Translations under genes and position numbers: made by a program
From: Podospora comata
Lineage: Eukaryota > Ascomycota > Sordariomycetes > Sordariales > Podosporaceae
Direction of reading: 5' to 3'
NCBI GenBank assembly: GCA_017354895.1
Contig: CP071498.1
Location: 3,596,001 to 3,660,000 of the forward strand
Length of the DNA stretch: 64,000 bases
In this document: positions 1 to 10,540 of the stretch, one piece after another
Numbering within the stretch: position 1 is the first letter of the stretch
Layout of the letters: each line of letters starts with the position of its first letter
The notes under the pieces: model-generated
The model's input: the letters and a program-made list of their open reading frames with translations, nothing else
Databases searched by the model: none
What the model was told of the DNA's origin: nothing

Positions 1-680
1 ATCATGGACATGATCATGGGCACTCTCATAGTGGTTGTGGTGGACATTCGCATGGTCACGATCACAAACACGACCATGGCCATGATCACGACCACAGGGA
101 TGAGAAGAAGGATGCCCACGGTCACTCGCATTCGCACTCCCACGACAACGAAAACATGTACGGCATCTATCTTCATGTGTTAGCCGACACATTGGGAAGC
201 GCGGCTGTTATCGTATCGACCATTCTTACACACTTTTATAAGTGGGCTGGCTGGGATCCTCTGGCCTCTTTCCTCATTGCTCTCCTGATTTTGCTTTCGG
301 CGCTGCCGCTGGTCAAGTCTTCGGCAAGGAGGTTACTGCTTACGATTCCACCCGAGGTCGAGTATAACTTGCGCGATACCTTGTCTGGAATCACAGGTTT
401 GAAGGGTGTGGTCAGCTACGCGGCGCCCAAGTTTTGGATGGATGACCGGCACAGTGAGGGCGGGCCGGCGAATAAACTCCTCGGTGTCATGCACGTTGTG
501 GCGGGCCGGGGCATGGACATGGAGGACGTGCGGGATCGTGTGCGAAACTACCTGCTTGAACACAACATTGATATCACGTTGCAGGTCGAGCGGGAAGGGG
601 ACACAAGCTGCTGGTGTGGTGTAGGACGGAGTCCGCTCTCCCAGGCTCACAAGTCGACAAATAGCATCAGCATCTTCTAG
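1..680 (+). CDS. Zinc transporter, cation diffusion facilitator family, MSC2/ZnT5-like (3' end only)
   Basis: The reading frame is open from base 3 and runs off the left edge, so the start and the first membrane helices are missing. It begins with about 50 residues very rich in His (HGH, HSH and HDH runs), the histidine-rich cytosolic loop of CDF zinc transporters that lies between helices 4 and 5. Next come a helix with the family pattern HVLADTLGS, which carries the intramembrane His and Asp zinc ligands, and a second helix (FLIALLILLSALPLV). The cytoplasmic C-terminal domain follows and ends in a Cys-containing tail (SCWCG). Long His loops and this C-terminus are typical of the ER/early secretory MSC2/ZnT5 branch. 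The family exchanges Zn2+ for protons. The subfamily call is from memory of homologues; the family call is firm. Confidence 0.85.
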   Translation, partial: HGHDHGHSHSGCGGHSHGHDHKHDHGHDHDHRDEKKDAHGHSHSHSHDNENMYGIYLHVLADTLGSAAVIVSTILTHFYKWAGWDPLASFLIALLILLSALPLVKSSARRLLLTIPPEVEYNLRDTLSGITGLKGVVSYAAPKFWMDDRHSEGGPANKLLGVMHVVAGRGMDMEDVRDRVRNYLLEHNIDITLQVEREGDTSCWCGVGRSPLSQAHKSTNSISIF

Positions 681-2486
681 GGAGAGGGTGGGGATTTGGT
701 TTAGTCGATGCTCTCTTTCGGTTTTGGTCCGTTTTGGTCAGATGTTGGCTGGTCTGGATTGGAGTACACTGGGGCACTTTTTTGATATTGGAACCATGGC
801 GTCGTTTCTCTTCCTCATTGGTTTTTGGTCCGAGGAAAGATAGGGAGCATGGCTCACGCACGCTTAATCCGGGAGAGGGCAGAGGAGGTGTAGTCCGTAT
901 CAGAGAAGGAAATGGTGTACATGGCATGTATGCGTTTGCTATCGGTCACTTGTATCTAGCGGGTCAATGGATTACCATGATCACTTGCTATTGAATGTTG
1001 TGCCTTGCTTATGTCAATACTGTTAGCATCATCGCCTGGGGTTAGGGTTGAATATATGCCATCGCGAACCCAAATACGCCCTTGGCTGACGCATTTCACA
1101 TGCAAATCCCCAGAGAAAAGGCTTGGCGTGTGTAGCTCAACCCGCGCTTGGTGTCGGTCGAGACATGCCCCTCCACACACCCACAAGACTTCAGGAGGGA
1201 ATGAATGCAGGTCACACCTGAACTCAACCGAGAGCCATTGTTTGGCCAGGGACGCAGTCATCCGTCTGTCCGATGCTGTGCCCTCAGGCTGACAGACTCG
1301 AGGCTTATTCTAACGGATGACCTTTGTCAGAGGATCCATTCTGCGAATTCAACCACCTGACCGAATGATGCCCCTTCCATGATACCGAGGATGGCATACA
1401 TACATAACCAGGGCACAAAGAGCTACCCCACGCTCAACCTGGCAATCTGTTCCAAAAAGAATCCACCTCCAGAACTGTGGGAAAGGGTCCCTTCCTCGTT
1501 CAGTGGTGACGCGGGATGGTTGGGGGACGGGGGAGGGTGTACATATACAGCAACGCGGACATAAGGGCCGTTGTATTCTCGGTTTTATTCTTTTGCCAAA
1601 AGTCGATTCGTTGGTGGGGGTGAGAGAAATAATGACAACCGACGACCGAGGGATAAGGTCAGGCTGTGTGTCTGGAGAGGTGAAGCTCTTTGCGGGGAGA
1701 AGGTAGATTCGCTGCGCTTGGCTTATAATTAGCGGGTAGCTCCCTCTTTAAAAGCCGCACTAAGATGTGTTGTAGACTTCAAGTGCCGTTGGCTGCCGGC
1801 ACAGGAGAGAGAGGCATCACGCAAACAGGGACAGAGAAGTTTGGGGGATGTTCTACAAAGGAGTCCAACCGCCTAGCTGGGTCTTGAGGCTGAGAGGGAG
1901 GGAACTGTAATTCCCTTGTGATCACTGCCCAGGGGACATCCCACCTTTTTCCTGTCCACAAAGGGGAGGAGAGGTGAGTGTGTGGACGCTGTTCGGTTTG
2001 GCGGGGCTCCTTTTTGCCGAGGTTCTTGGGGTCCGGGGTGTGGGTGACGTCCGTGGCTGCTGCAAGCGTGTGTTCCGCGCAAAGGGCAGCTTTCTCTCTC
2101 AAAACCACCTCGTTTGCGCCGATCCTTTTTTCTTTCCCCTTTCATTCACGTCAGTTTTGCGCTCAATTCTCTTTTTTTTTTTCATTTCCACAGCGTCTCT
2201 TGCCATTTGCCTGCTTTACCCCCTCCACAGACTCTGTTGCTTAGGAACAGACATACACAGCCGACAAGGACAACCCCTCCATATCTCAAGAACAGAACAG
2301 ACACACGCGACAGTCGGAACACCAGACGAGGTTTCTTCAGAAATCCGGTGGGAAAATCAGGGGTGCATAAGGGTCCCGAAAGTCTAAAGTCCAAACAAAC
2401 CTTCAACAAGTCCGGATCTCCGTTTCCCGGTCCCTCTTCTTCAGCCGTTTCTCCCTCTTCGCCCCCACTTTCCACAGCAACCAAAA
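681..2486 (+). promoter_or_regulatory. Upstream region of the carnitine carrier gene with four CCGAGG elements
   Basis: No convincing gene lies here; the open frames are short and overlap on both strands. CCGAGG occurs on the + strand at 830-835, 1385-1390, 1646-1651 and 2017-2022. Its complement CCTCGG is the known binding site of the FarA/FarB fatty-acid regulators of filamentous fungi, which control carnitine carrier genes in other species. A GGGTTAGGGTT telobox-like string lies at about 1040-1050. The last 400 bases carry pyrimidine-rich tracts (about 2098-2220 and 2430-2480), usual for a fungal 5' leader. The transcription start was not located. Confidence 0.5.
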
Positions 2487-3570
2487 ATGTCGTCCACATC
2501 CCCCGACCAGAAGCTCCAGGCTGTCCTCCCCGACGCCGTGGCCGATAAGATCCCCCACATCCCAGAAAGCAAGGAGGAGCTCAAGGCGGACGCCAAGGCG
2601 GCGGCTTCGACGGGCTTGGCCCAAGTACGGTCGTTTGTCGCCGGTGGCTTTGGTGGTGTCTGCGCTGTGGTTGTCGGTCATCCTTTTGACTTGGTCAAGG
2701 TCAGGCTTCAGACTGCTGAGAAGGGGGTGTACTCGAGTGCGATTGATGTGGTGAAGAAGAGTGTGGCCAAGGATGGGTTGAAGAGAGGGTTGTATGCTGG
2801 TGTGAGCGCGCCCTTGGTCGGTGTTACGCCCATGTGTGAGTATTCCCTTTCATCTTTTTTCTCGGAAGCGCGAATGCTGATTTGCTACTTGAACAGTCGC
2901 CGTCTCCTTCTGGGGCTACGACCTCGGCAAGAGCATCGTCCGCTCCACCTCTACCGTCAGCCCAGATGGCAACCTCTCCATTGCCCAGATTTCCGCCGCC
3001 GGTTTCTTCTCCGCCATCCCCATGACCGCCATTACCGCCCCCTTTGAGCGCGTCAAGGTCATCCTCCAGGTCCAGGGTCAGAAGCAGCTCGCCCCAGGGG
3101 AGAAGCCAAAGTACAGCGGCGGCATGGACGTCGTCCGCCAGCTCTACCGCGAGGGCGGTGTCCGCTCCGTCTTCCGCGGCTCCGCCGCCACCCTCGCCCG
3201 TGATGGTCCCGGTTCCGCTGCTTATTTCGCTGCGTATGAGTACTGCAAGCGGGCGCTCACCCCCAAGGATCCCGTCACTGGCGAGGCCAGCGGCAAGTTG
3301 AGCTTGACGGCTATTACCTGCGCTGGTGCCGCTGCTGGTGTGGCCATGTGGATTCCTGTCTTCCCTATCGACACGGTGAAGAGTAGGCTGCAGACTGCGG
3401 AGGGCAATGTCACGATTGGTGGCGTCGTCAAGGGCCTGTATGCCAAGGGTGGTTACAAGGCCTTCTTCCCTGGTTTCGGGCCCGCGTTGGCGAGAGCGGT
3501 CCCTGCTAATGCGGCGACCTTTTTGGGTGTAGAGTTGGCGCACCAGGCCATGAACAAGGTCTTCAACTGA
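2487..3570 (+). CDS. crc1: Mitochondrial carnitine/acylcarnitine carrier
   Basis: Two exons, 2487-2835 and 2897-3570, separated by a 61-base GT-AG intron, give 340 residues. The protein exchanges acylcarnitines for free carnitine across the inner mitochondrial membrane, feeding acyl groups into the matrix. It has the three tandem repeats of the SLC25 carrier family. Each repeat carries the Px[DE]xx[KR] signature: HPFDLVKVRLQT, APFERVKVILQ and FPIDTVKSRLQT. The segment APFERVKVILQVQGQ is characteristic of carnitine carriers (yeast Crc1, Aspergillus AcuH). The N-terminal 45 residues before the first helix are a hydrophilic extension seen in fungal members. Repeated CCGAGG elements upstream fit fatty-acid induction. 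The start at 2487 follows CCAAAA and is the first in-frame Met. Confidence 0.93.
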
Positions 3571-3802
3571 GGAAGTGATGTAAAGGGGAGGGTATAGACA
3601 GGGAGGATCTTCTTATTGGTCTAGGCATCGTGGGAAGGGATCTGTAAAAACTGACTTTTGGGTTTTTGTTTATCATACCTTGTTTCAGGCGGTATTTTCT
3701 GTTCAAAGAGCGGGACAGGGAGTCTTGGGTTTTGCGGCATGGCATCTGGCAGAGACATGTACTGTGTTTTTGTTTTCTTTTCACTTTGTTAGAATGTCAG
3801 GA

Positions 3803-3945
3803 GGATAGAAAGGGGGTGTGAATCGCAAGGGCACAATGACATATGATACGGACCTTTCGTGTTTGGATAACCAAAACCATATATCAACACAAAGGGTTTG
3901 AATCGTACGCCATCGTGCCCTCGGGATTCACACCCCTTTCTATCC
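3803..3945. repeat. Imperfect inverted repeat (hairpin)
   Basis: The arm at 3803-3838 (GGATAGAAAGGGGGTGTGAA...) is matched in reverse complement by 3911-3945, with only a few mismatches over about 35 bases. Weaker pairing appears to continue inward. The whole element is about 145 bases long and lies 230 bases past the stop codon of the carnitine carrier. It could be a small MITE-like insertion or a transcript 3'-end hairpin. No target-site duplication was recognised. Confidence 0.6.
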
Positions 3946-4093
3946 TTCTCCCCAAATTTGTAGGCAAGAAAATAGAGACTTGTACTGCGAGATAAGGCCT
4001 TTCCGAGATCCAACATCCTCACATTCACACACTCACCAATCATTTCAACCATGATTTTCATATACAGCATATCCTCATGAAGGGGGACATATC

Positions 4094-4106
4094 GGGTTAG
4101 GGTTAG
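4094..4106 (+). promoter_or_regulatory. Telobox-like element (GGGTTAGGGTTAG)
   Basis: Two copies of the TTAGGG unit lie about 430 bases before the presumed start of a TFIIIC subunit gene. Telobox/Tbf1-type sites are known in fungal promoters of translation and RNA-synthesis genes. The functional reading is inference. Confidence 0.35.
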
Positions 4107-4527
4107 ATAACAGTTGACGTGTCTGGTCCGTGCATGTAAGTCAAAAAAGCCCCTCGACTGTCTTCAGACAACTCAAAACATCAGACGTCAAGTCAGGGAG
4201 GTTGAAAAAAGCTTTAGGAAGCAGTCAAGATGGATTCCACATCGAAAGAACCCCCAAAACAAAAGGTAAGCACCTGTCCGACTCCGCGTCCTCCTTTACT
4301 TCGAAGCTAGCTGTTGCTGGTGAGGGCGAGTTGCGCTCAGTGCACTCTTCACTCTGGGCAACTCAGCAAAGCTGCATCTCCTATGGAACTGCCGACCGCA
4401 ACCGTGAAATCAAGCTTGTCAATTTCTTCCAAGCGGAAAAATCTGATTCCCATTCATTCTGCTCTCCTCTTTTCACCCTTTCATCTCTGTCTTGAGCATT
4501 GTTGTTGGTTCAAATGCAGACTTCATC

Positions 4528-7390
4528 ATGGCTCCCACAACCGACGAGAGGGGTGTTCCCATTCCGACCATCGAACGTGATGACGAAGGTTTCCCTCCTT
4601 CTCCTACTTTGGGAGCCTCTTCTCTGGACCTCAGATCAGCTATCCACTCATCGGATGTCTCTGCCAAACCCACCTGCAATCCTACCAGCAACCCTTCCTC
4701 CCCAGGAGTTGGTGCAGATCTAACCTTTTCTAAAAAGTATCTTCCCCTTCGGGAGTTGACCCTCAACTCGAGACCCTTGGTCAAGCGAGCCATTCAGTTC
4801 TCATGCGATGGCGACCTAGCTGTTGCTGCTGACGACTCGGTCCATGTCTTTGTTCCCGAGTTTCCAGATCTCACCAGACGCAGGAAGAGGATCGCAGAGG
4901 GAGGCGACCCGGAGTCTTCGGATGAAGAGGAAACCAATGAACAGAAAGGCAAGTACAACCCAGAGACATTTCGGACGCAATACTCTGAGGGTAGCAAACA
5001 CATGCCCGTCTCTTTTCCGCCACTCGACCCGCGGATCAACAAGGAGCTCTACGATGCTGAAGGGATGCCTTTTCCTTACGACAAGACTTCTGCCCCGCCC
5101 AAGCCTCAGGGTGTTGAGAAGGACACAAATGGTCAAGAGGATGGCCGAGATGCCGGAGATGGTGATCAGGCCGACGGTGTCGAGGGGGACGACGATGACG
5201 ACTGGGAAGATGACTCAGACGATAGCAGTGTTGACGATGACCCAGCTGGCGGTGGTGCCAGACTCGGCTCCAATCAGCCATACGGCGCGGGCTCTGGCCC
5301 GATCACCAGTGTTGGCAGCAGCATGAACCACGTCGTCAAGATCAGCTGGTCGCCGTCCGAGCTCGGGGTCAACAGACGCCCGATCCTCGGCATTCTCACC
5401 GGAGCTGGGACGCTCGCCATGTACGGCGACGGTGACATGGCCGCGAACGTGCTCGGCAGCGCCAATGGTTACATGCTGCAGCGCCGTGAGCTCGCGTCCT
5501 GGCTGGTTCTTTGGGGCGTGGGCGAGCGGATGATGGTGCCCGGCCAGTCGCCCGCCTACAGCGAGTACATCCGTACGTTCGCCTGGGCGCAGGAAATTGG
5601 CCCTGGCCAGGCACTGCTGGCCACGCTGAACGATGCCAAGGAGATCGCCATCATCAGCGTACAGACAGTCGTGTATGTGGAAGAGGTTTCGGAGAAGGGA
5701 AGGGCGGTGGGTGGTCCTGCCGAGAAGACGGTCTGGCATGTCCGTGAGCTTGTACGCTTCAAGGCGGAGGGGCCCCATCTGCCTGTTTCGGTAAGCTGAT
5801 CGAACTGGGCGGAAAGTTTATGGAGGGCTAACACCAGATGACAGACCATGGATCCAGACTATGTCCCTTGCGGCACCTCCTTTGGTCTGAGCTTTGGTCC
5901 CTGGCTTGAGGATGATGATGGACGTACGTGTGTCCTCGGATATCTCGACCGGAACTACGTCGGCTTCCGCAAACTTCGCATCGACAAACCGTGGACCAGA
6001 GGCCAGTTGCCCAAGCTTCAGGTTGAGAACAAGGACACCCACGGCCAATGTGTTCATCTGACCACGGACGGGTTTATTGAGTTTGAGCAAGGGGTAAGCC
6101 GCTGCCGAGACGGTCTGCGTCGATGTTTCTCGGTACTGACGCCGTATAGATCTTTCACAAGGGTGATATGATAGGCTGCCGGGGAATGATTTCTACAGGC
6201 TGGCATCCTGTTCCGTTTGAGGTTTCCCTCGCCAGTGGAGCCCTGGCTGAAACGGCGAAGCACAAGACGGGCGTCTGCGGAACCACATACAACCTCCAGC
6301 ATTGCGAGAACCCCATCATTGGTAAGACGTTCAAGTGTGTATCTTTCGTCTGGGGTTTGCTAAGTCTTGTTATGCAGATATGGTTGTCCACCCCCCGCCT
6401 GACCCGGCCAGACCAACTCCGACCCCTCTGTACACCTTGGTTCGCTTGTCTGCCACGCCTACCACGCCGAACTGGTATGAGACCAACGTCCCTTCTGCTC
6501 TCGCCGCGGACCCCAGCAGTCCTTACTTTCAGTGGGCTCGCTCAATCCAACAAAAGCTGGAGGTATTGGTCCCAGCCGACATGTACCAGAAGCGTGCCTA
6601 CGGTGCCGACGACAGCGATTCGGATGAGGAGTCTGACGACGGTGTTCTCATGGAAGATACCCTTGAGGATGACGAAGGCGTTAATTACACGGGAGAAGGA
6701 CTCACGGCTATCGACCTCACCACGGATGCTAATGTCGCCAGGGAGGTCAAGGTTGTCCCCGAGGTCCACCCTCATCGATTCCGTTTCCATGGTCTTACCT
6801 TGTCTGCTGGCGGCGGCGCCTCTGCTGTCTTGGTTTCTGCCCACAGCACGCAGCATCCCGAGCGAGGCGGTTGGCACACGCAGCGCTCGCAGGTCTTGTT
6901 CAGCTACAAACCTCGTCGCGCCTCGGGCCGTTCCCTGAGTATGTACATGGACGACGACAACCTGAACTTTTCCTTGGTGAGTTCCATGAGCACCGAAGGG
7001 AAACTGTTTGAGTATCTCTACGGCGGCGGCCCCGACGTGCCAGGCGTGCACTACCCGCTGTCGTCGGATCCCCGACACGCGCATGTTGCTCAGATCTTTG
7101 CTCCTGTGGTTCGGAACCAAAAGTGCGAGGTTTGCGGGGCGGCCGTCACGCAAAGCATGAGGAAGGAGGACCTGGTTGGGTGTGAGAAGGGGCATTTCTT
7201 TGGCATTTGTGCTCTGAGCGGGCTGGCTGTGCAGAAGCCGGGTATGACGCGGAGCTGCGGGACATGCGGGCTCAAGACGATGAGGCCGGAGATTTTGCTG
7301 CAAAAGGTTCCCGAGGATATCAAGGAGGAGGTCAAGGGGGTTATTGGACGGGGGAGCTGCATGGCTTGCTCGGGCAAGTTTCTCAACTAG
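4528..7390 (+). CDS. Transcription factor IIIC subunit of the TFIIIC90/delta family (GTF3C4-like)
   Basis: Four exons (4528-5790, 5845-6093, 6150-6321, 6378-7390) join in frame to 898 residues. TFIIIC is the multi-subunit factor that recognises tRNA gene promoters for RNA polymerase III. The N-terminal part resembles the WD/beta-propeller-like region of the family (SRPLVKRAIQFSCDGDLAVA). A very acidic linker (about residues 205-235) follows. The last 90 residues carry paired cysteines, KCEVCG, SCGTCG and SCMACSGKF, with GCEKGH between them, matching the zf-TFIIIC zinc domain. The start is uncertain. An upstream ATG at 4230 opens a 12-codon exon with donor GTAAGC; joined to the AG at 4519 it would be out of frame. 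A less canonical AAG acceptor at 4737 would give an in-frame shorter N-terminus (PPKQK-YLPLRE). The choice between these is open; the body of the gene is secure. Confidence 0.85.
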
Positions 7391-7896
7391 TAGTGAGCCG
7401 GGGGGTAGGGGCGGTTGATAAACTGATGATGGATCCTGGCTTCTGGGACATGGTTGATACCCTGATAAAGTTGGTGGTGCAGCGGTTTGGTACTCAGCAG
7501 AGGATAGTCTGTAGTGGGTTTTGAACAGGTATAGTGAGTACAGTACCAGCAAACCTTTTACATTGCTCGGGACATGAACATGATGTGTGGTGATGTGCAA
7601 GGTCGGGGGCATCACTGCCCCTGAAATGAATTGTTAAAACATGGCTGGCTGACTATGATGGAGCAAAGTAACAAGACAATATGAAACCAGGTCGTTTACC
7701 TGTAATGTATGTACATGGACACGAGTCCTTCTCCCTCTCTCTCCGCGGCTCGACCAATTCAGGGGCTTCGGGCGGTGCTGTTTGGTGAGGCGTGTAGGCT
7801 CACAATGGAACCCAGTGGGTATTTCTCACCAAAGCTCCTAAAACCCAGCAGGGGATTTTTCGTTGTATGCAGCAGCTCAGGATCGACCATCCAACC
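7391..7896. other. Intergenic between convergent genes
   Basis: Holds the 3' flanks of the TFIIIC gene (+) and GPI8 (-). I see no further gene or repeat. Confidence 0.5.
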
Positions 7897-9075
7897 TCAT
7901 ACCACACCCTCAAGATACGACCCCAACCCCCAAAGCGCCGCACACCCAGCCAGCGCCGTCGCGCCAACAATCTTCTTGGTCCACCAGTTATCATCCGTCA
8001 GCGGCTTAGCAACCCGCTGAATCTTTCTTGGCTGTTGCTGCTTCTTCACCGTCTTGGCCGCAGAGGCAGTAGCATTCCTCTCGGCAGCCTCCTGCTCCTC
8101 CGCTCGTGTGTGTAGTTCCGCGATCGTCCTGCTCAGCCTGACCATCTCCTCCTCAAACGAGGCGTTTGTCTCCCCCTTTCCGCTGTCCACCTCAACATTC
8201 TGGACATTTCCAAAGAAATCCGTCACTAGCCGTCTCCTTGCCTCTTCCGCCCCGCCCTTGAAGAGGTCGTATCTCACTCCAGCATGACTATGGATCTTCT
8301 CGTAGGTGTAACTGTCAAAGAGGTCGCCGACCGTCTTCTTGCTCGACGTGTCCTTGACCTCGGACTCCAGGAACTCAAGGTTGTAGTATGTATACCGGTC
8401 AATGACGGCGACCCCGATGTCGTTGTCGGCATGGTGGGAGTAGCTCGACTGGTCGAGCTCGGAGCTGCCCGTGGCGATGATGTTGGGCGAGTAGAGCTTG
8501 CTGTACATGGTGTTTGCCTGGCAGGTGTCGATCATGAACAGGATCTCGTGGTACCGTCTCTTCTCCCACATCTGCTCAAACGCATCGGCCAGATCCCAGG
8601 CGCCAATCTCCTCCGCGTCTTGGAACTTTAGGAACTCGTTGCCGCCGTGGCCGGTCATGTAGACTAGGATGTTGGAGCGGTCGTCGGTGAGGAGACGTTT
8701 GGACCGGGGCATCTCCTCGCCTACGCGGTCGGTGAGGAGGCGGATGAAGTTCTCGACTGTGACCTCGTAGCCGCGGTAGTCGACCTCGATGTTGTCGCCG
8801 TAGAGGTCGACGGCGCGGTCGGCGTTGGAGTAGACTGTGCCTGGGAAGGCGTTGCGCGGGTTGCACGCCATGTCGTCGGGGAGCATCAGGATGATTTGGG
8901 AGTCGGGGATGCCGAGGCGTTTGACGGTGCGGTAGATGGAGAGAACGTTGGCGAGGTGGCGGTAGTTGAACCAGAAGCGGGAGGTGCAGACTAGGACGGC
9001 CCAGTTGGAGGTGTGTTCGGCGAGGGAGGGGCCGGCCAGGAGAAAGGTGGGGAGGAGGAGGGAGGAGAGCTTCAT
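7897..9075 (-). CDS. gpi8: GPI-anchor transamidase catalytic subunit (GPI8/PIG-K)
   Basis: Single exon, 392 residues from the Met of MKLSSLLLP, which begins a good signal peptide ending near SLAEHTSNW. An in-frame upstream start would only add a polar leader. GPI8 is the cysteine protease of the ER transamidase complex. It cuts the C-terminal signal of precursor proteins and transfers them to the GPI anchor. It is a C13/legumain-clan peptidase: the catalytic His lies in YMTGHGG (about residue 143) and the catalytic Cys in IDTCQA (about residue 185). The family block WAVLVCTSRFWFNYRH is present near the N-terminus. The C-terminus carries a single membrane helix (IVGATALAGCAALWGLGSYL). Two likely substrates, a GH72 enzyme and an Asp/Thr-repeat protein, are encoded elsewhere in the window. 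Confidence 0.96.
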   Translation of the reverse strand: MKLSSLLLPTFLLAGPSLAEHTSNWAVLVCTSRFWFNYRHLANVLSIYRTVKRLGIPDSQIILMLPDDMACNPRNAFPGTVYSNADRAVDLYGDNIEVDYRGYEVTVENFIRLLTDRVGEEMPRSKRLLTDDRSNILVYMTGHGGNEFLKFQDAEEIGAWDLADAFEQMWEKRRYHEILFMIDTCQANTMYSKLYSPNIIATGSSELDQSSYSHHADNDIGVAVIDRYTYYNLEFLESEVKDTSSKKTVGDLFDSYTYEKIHSHAGVRYDLFKGGAEEARRRLVTDFFGNVQNVEVDSGKGETNASFEEEMVRLSRTIAELHTRAEEQEAAERNATASAAKTVKKQQQPRKIQRVAKPLTDDNWWTKKIVGATALAGCAALWGLGSYLEGVV

Positions 9076-10540
9076 CTTGGTGGTGTTGATGATGTTGGTG
9101 GGTAGGTCGTGGTGTTGTGGCAAACGAGTGGACGATGGTCGGGATTCTAGAGTTGGGACGAGTCTCAGGCGGATGGAAACATTGACGCCCGAAACAAAAT
9201 CACCTGTTCTGGTGATATTCGTATCTGGTGGTGGTGGTTATTTTCCTCTGTCGACGTTCAACGCCATGCCATCAGTCAGTCAGCCAAGCCAGGGGGGGCG
9301 TCAGCATTGGAACCGACACACGTCGCGGTCGTTTCACAGTGCCAAGGCCAATCTAACAGATGGCCAAGCATTACATAAGCCATTCCTTTCTCTTTCACAG
9401 ATCTTAAACCGGGGACGGAGATTTCTCTCTGGCTCTGGGGCGGGAGCACCTGTGAAACACGAGCCCAGCCCCACAAGCCTTTTGTGCCCACGGTGTCTTA
9501 GCGCAACAGCGGTGCTAGGATTTGCCGAACGCCGAACTTGGGTACAGGGGTGGTTTTACCATAGCTCCAGGCCCAGAGCGGCCGGCCTCGGTTTTTGCTG
9601 TACCAGAAGTCAGCAGGAAGAGAAGAAAAAAAAAAGGCGAGGCCATTGATCACACGTCCCGATCTCTGTGGGGAAGAGGTCGGAGCATGTGACGACGTGA
9701 CGACACTTTTCCGGCAGCCCAAGCAGCAACCAGACCGCGAGGCAACAATTGGAGAACTGGCCCCCAGTGCCCCGTACCAAGTAAGACCCTGGAAAACCAC
9801 GCTATTTGGAGTGGACATCGCATGAGCTTCTTTTATATACTTACCTGATGGATACACACAAAAGCAGCAGCAGCACGTTTGACTGACATTGACACCAAGC
9901 ACAACCTGAGCCCTTCACCTGAGCAGGTGCATACATCTCATACCTACCTAGCATTGCTTCGCATCGCATCACAGCACCCACGCCATTACCTACTGCTGTT
10001 CGTAACCAAAATCAACCTGGAAGCCGCGCCATCAGTTAGCTGCCCTGCACGGCGGTTGGCTCGAGGAACAAGCTGCATCACCCAGCATCAGCCATCCGCC
10101 CCCCCACAGTCCAGTCCACACACACAGCCCGGCCATCGCATCGACACCCCAGCGACAAACAAACCAGCCCGCGAACCGAAACCTACAACTACAAGCCTCT
10201 CCCTCTTTCCAGCTTCCGTCTCCTCTCCAACTCCCTTCCAAACACCTTAGCAGATCAGCCAGACTTCTATTTAACCAACAACGGCTCGACACAAACCCCC
10301 CTTTTAGCCCATACACTATCCTGCGGCAGTTGTCGATCTAATAACTCTATCCCCGCTTTCCCCACGGTTGCTCGACCCAGGATCCCGTCTCCAACCCCAC
10401 ATCGTGACGTTCTTAGTCGGCGAGAATCTCCACGGCCTCTCCGGTGGTAGTACTCATAAGGGTCTGTTCTGGTGGACACTTGTCCAACGGCCTTCCACAC
10501 TTTCACCTGCAGCAAACAGTCAAAACAGTAATTTATCATC
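9076..10540. other. Divergent promoter region between GPI8 and the phosphatase-fold gene
   Basis: About 1.46 kb shared by two genes transcribed apart. The part before 10541 is rich in C and A with CT/CA tracts (9880-10330), a typical fungal leader. Open frames here overlap on both strands and show no recognisable protein. Confidence 0.45.

Larger units (their letters stand above)
3571..4527. other. Intergenic: 3' region of crc1 and 5' region of the TFIIIC gene
   Basis: No convincing gene. It contains a strong inverted repeat (3803-3945) and a telobox (4094-4106), listed separately. It also contains a short open frame starting at 4230 (MDSTSKEPPKQK) that runs into a good donor at 4266 (GTAAGC), followed by pyrimidine-rich sequence and an AG at 4519. 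This looks like a 5' exon and leader intron of the TFIIIC gene. Confidence 0.5.

Noticed and set aside
1038-1050. Telomere-like TTAGGG pairs here and near 31544 and 51310 suggesting a chromosome end
   Set aside because: Only one or two units each and scattered between ordinary genes; at most promoter teloboxes.
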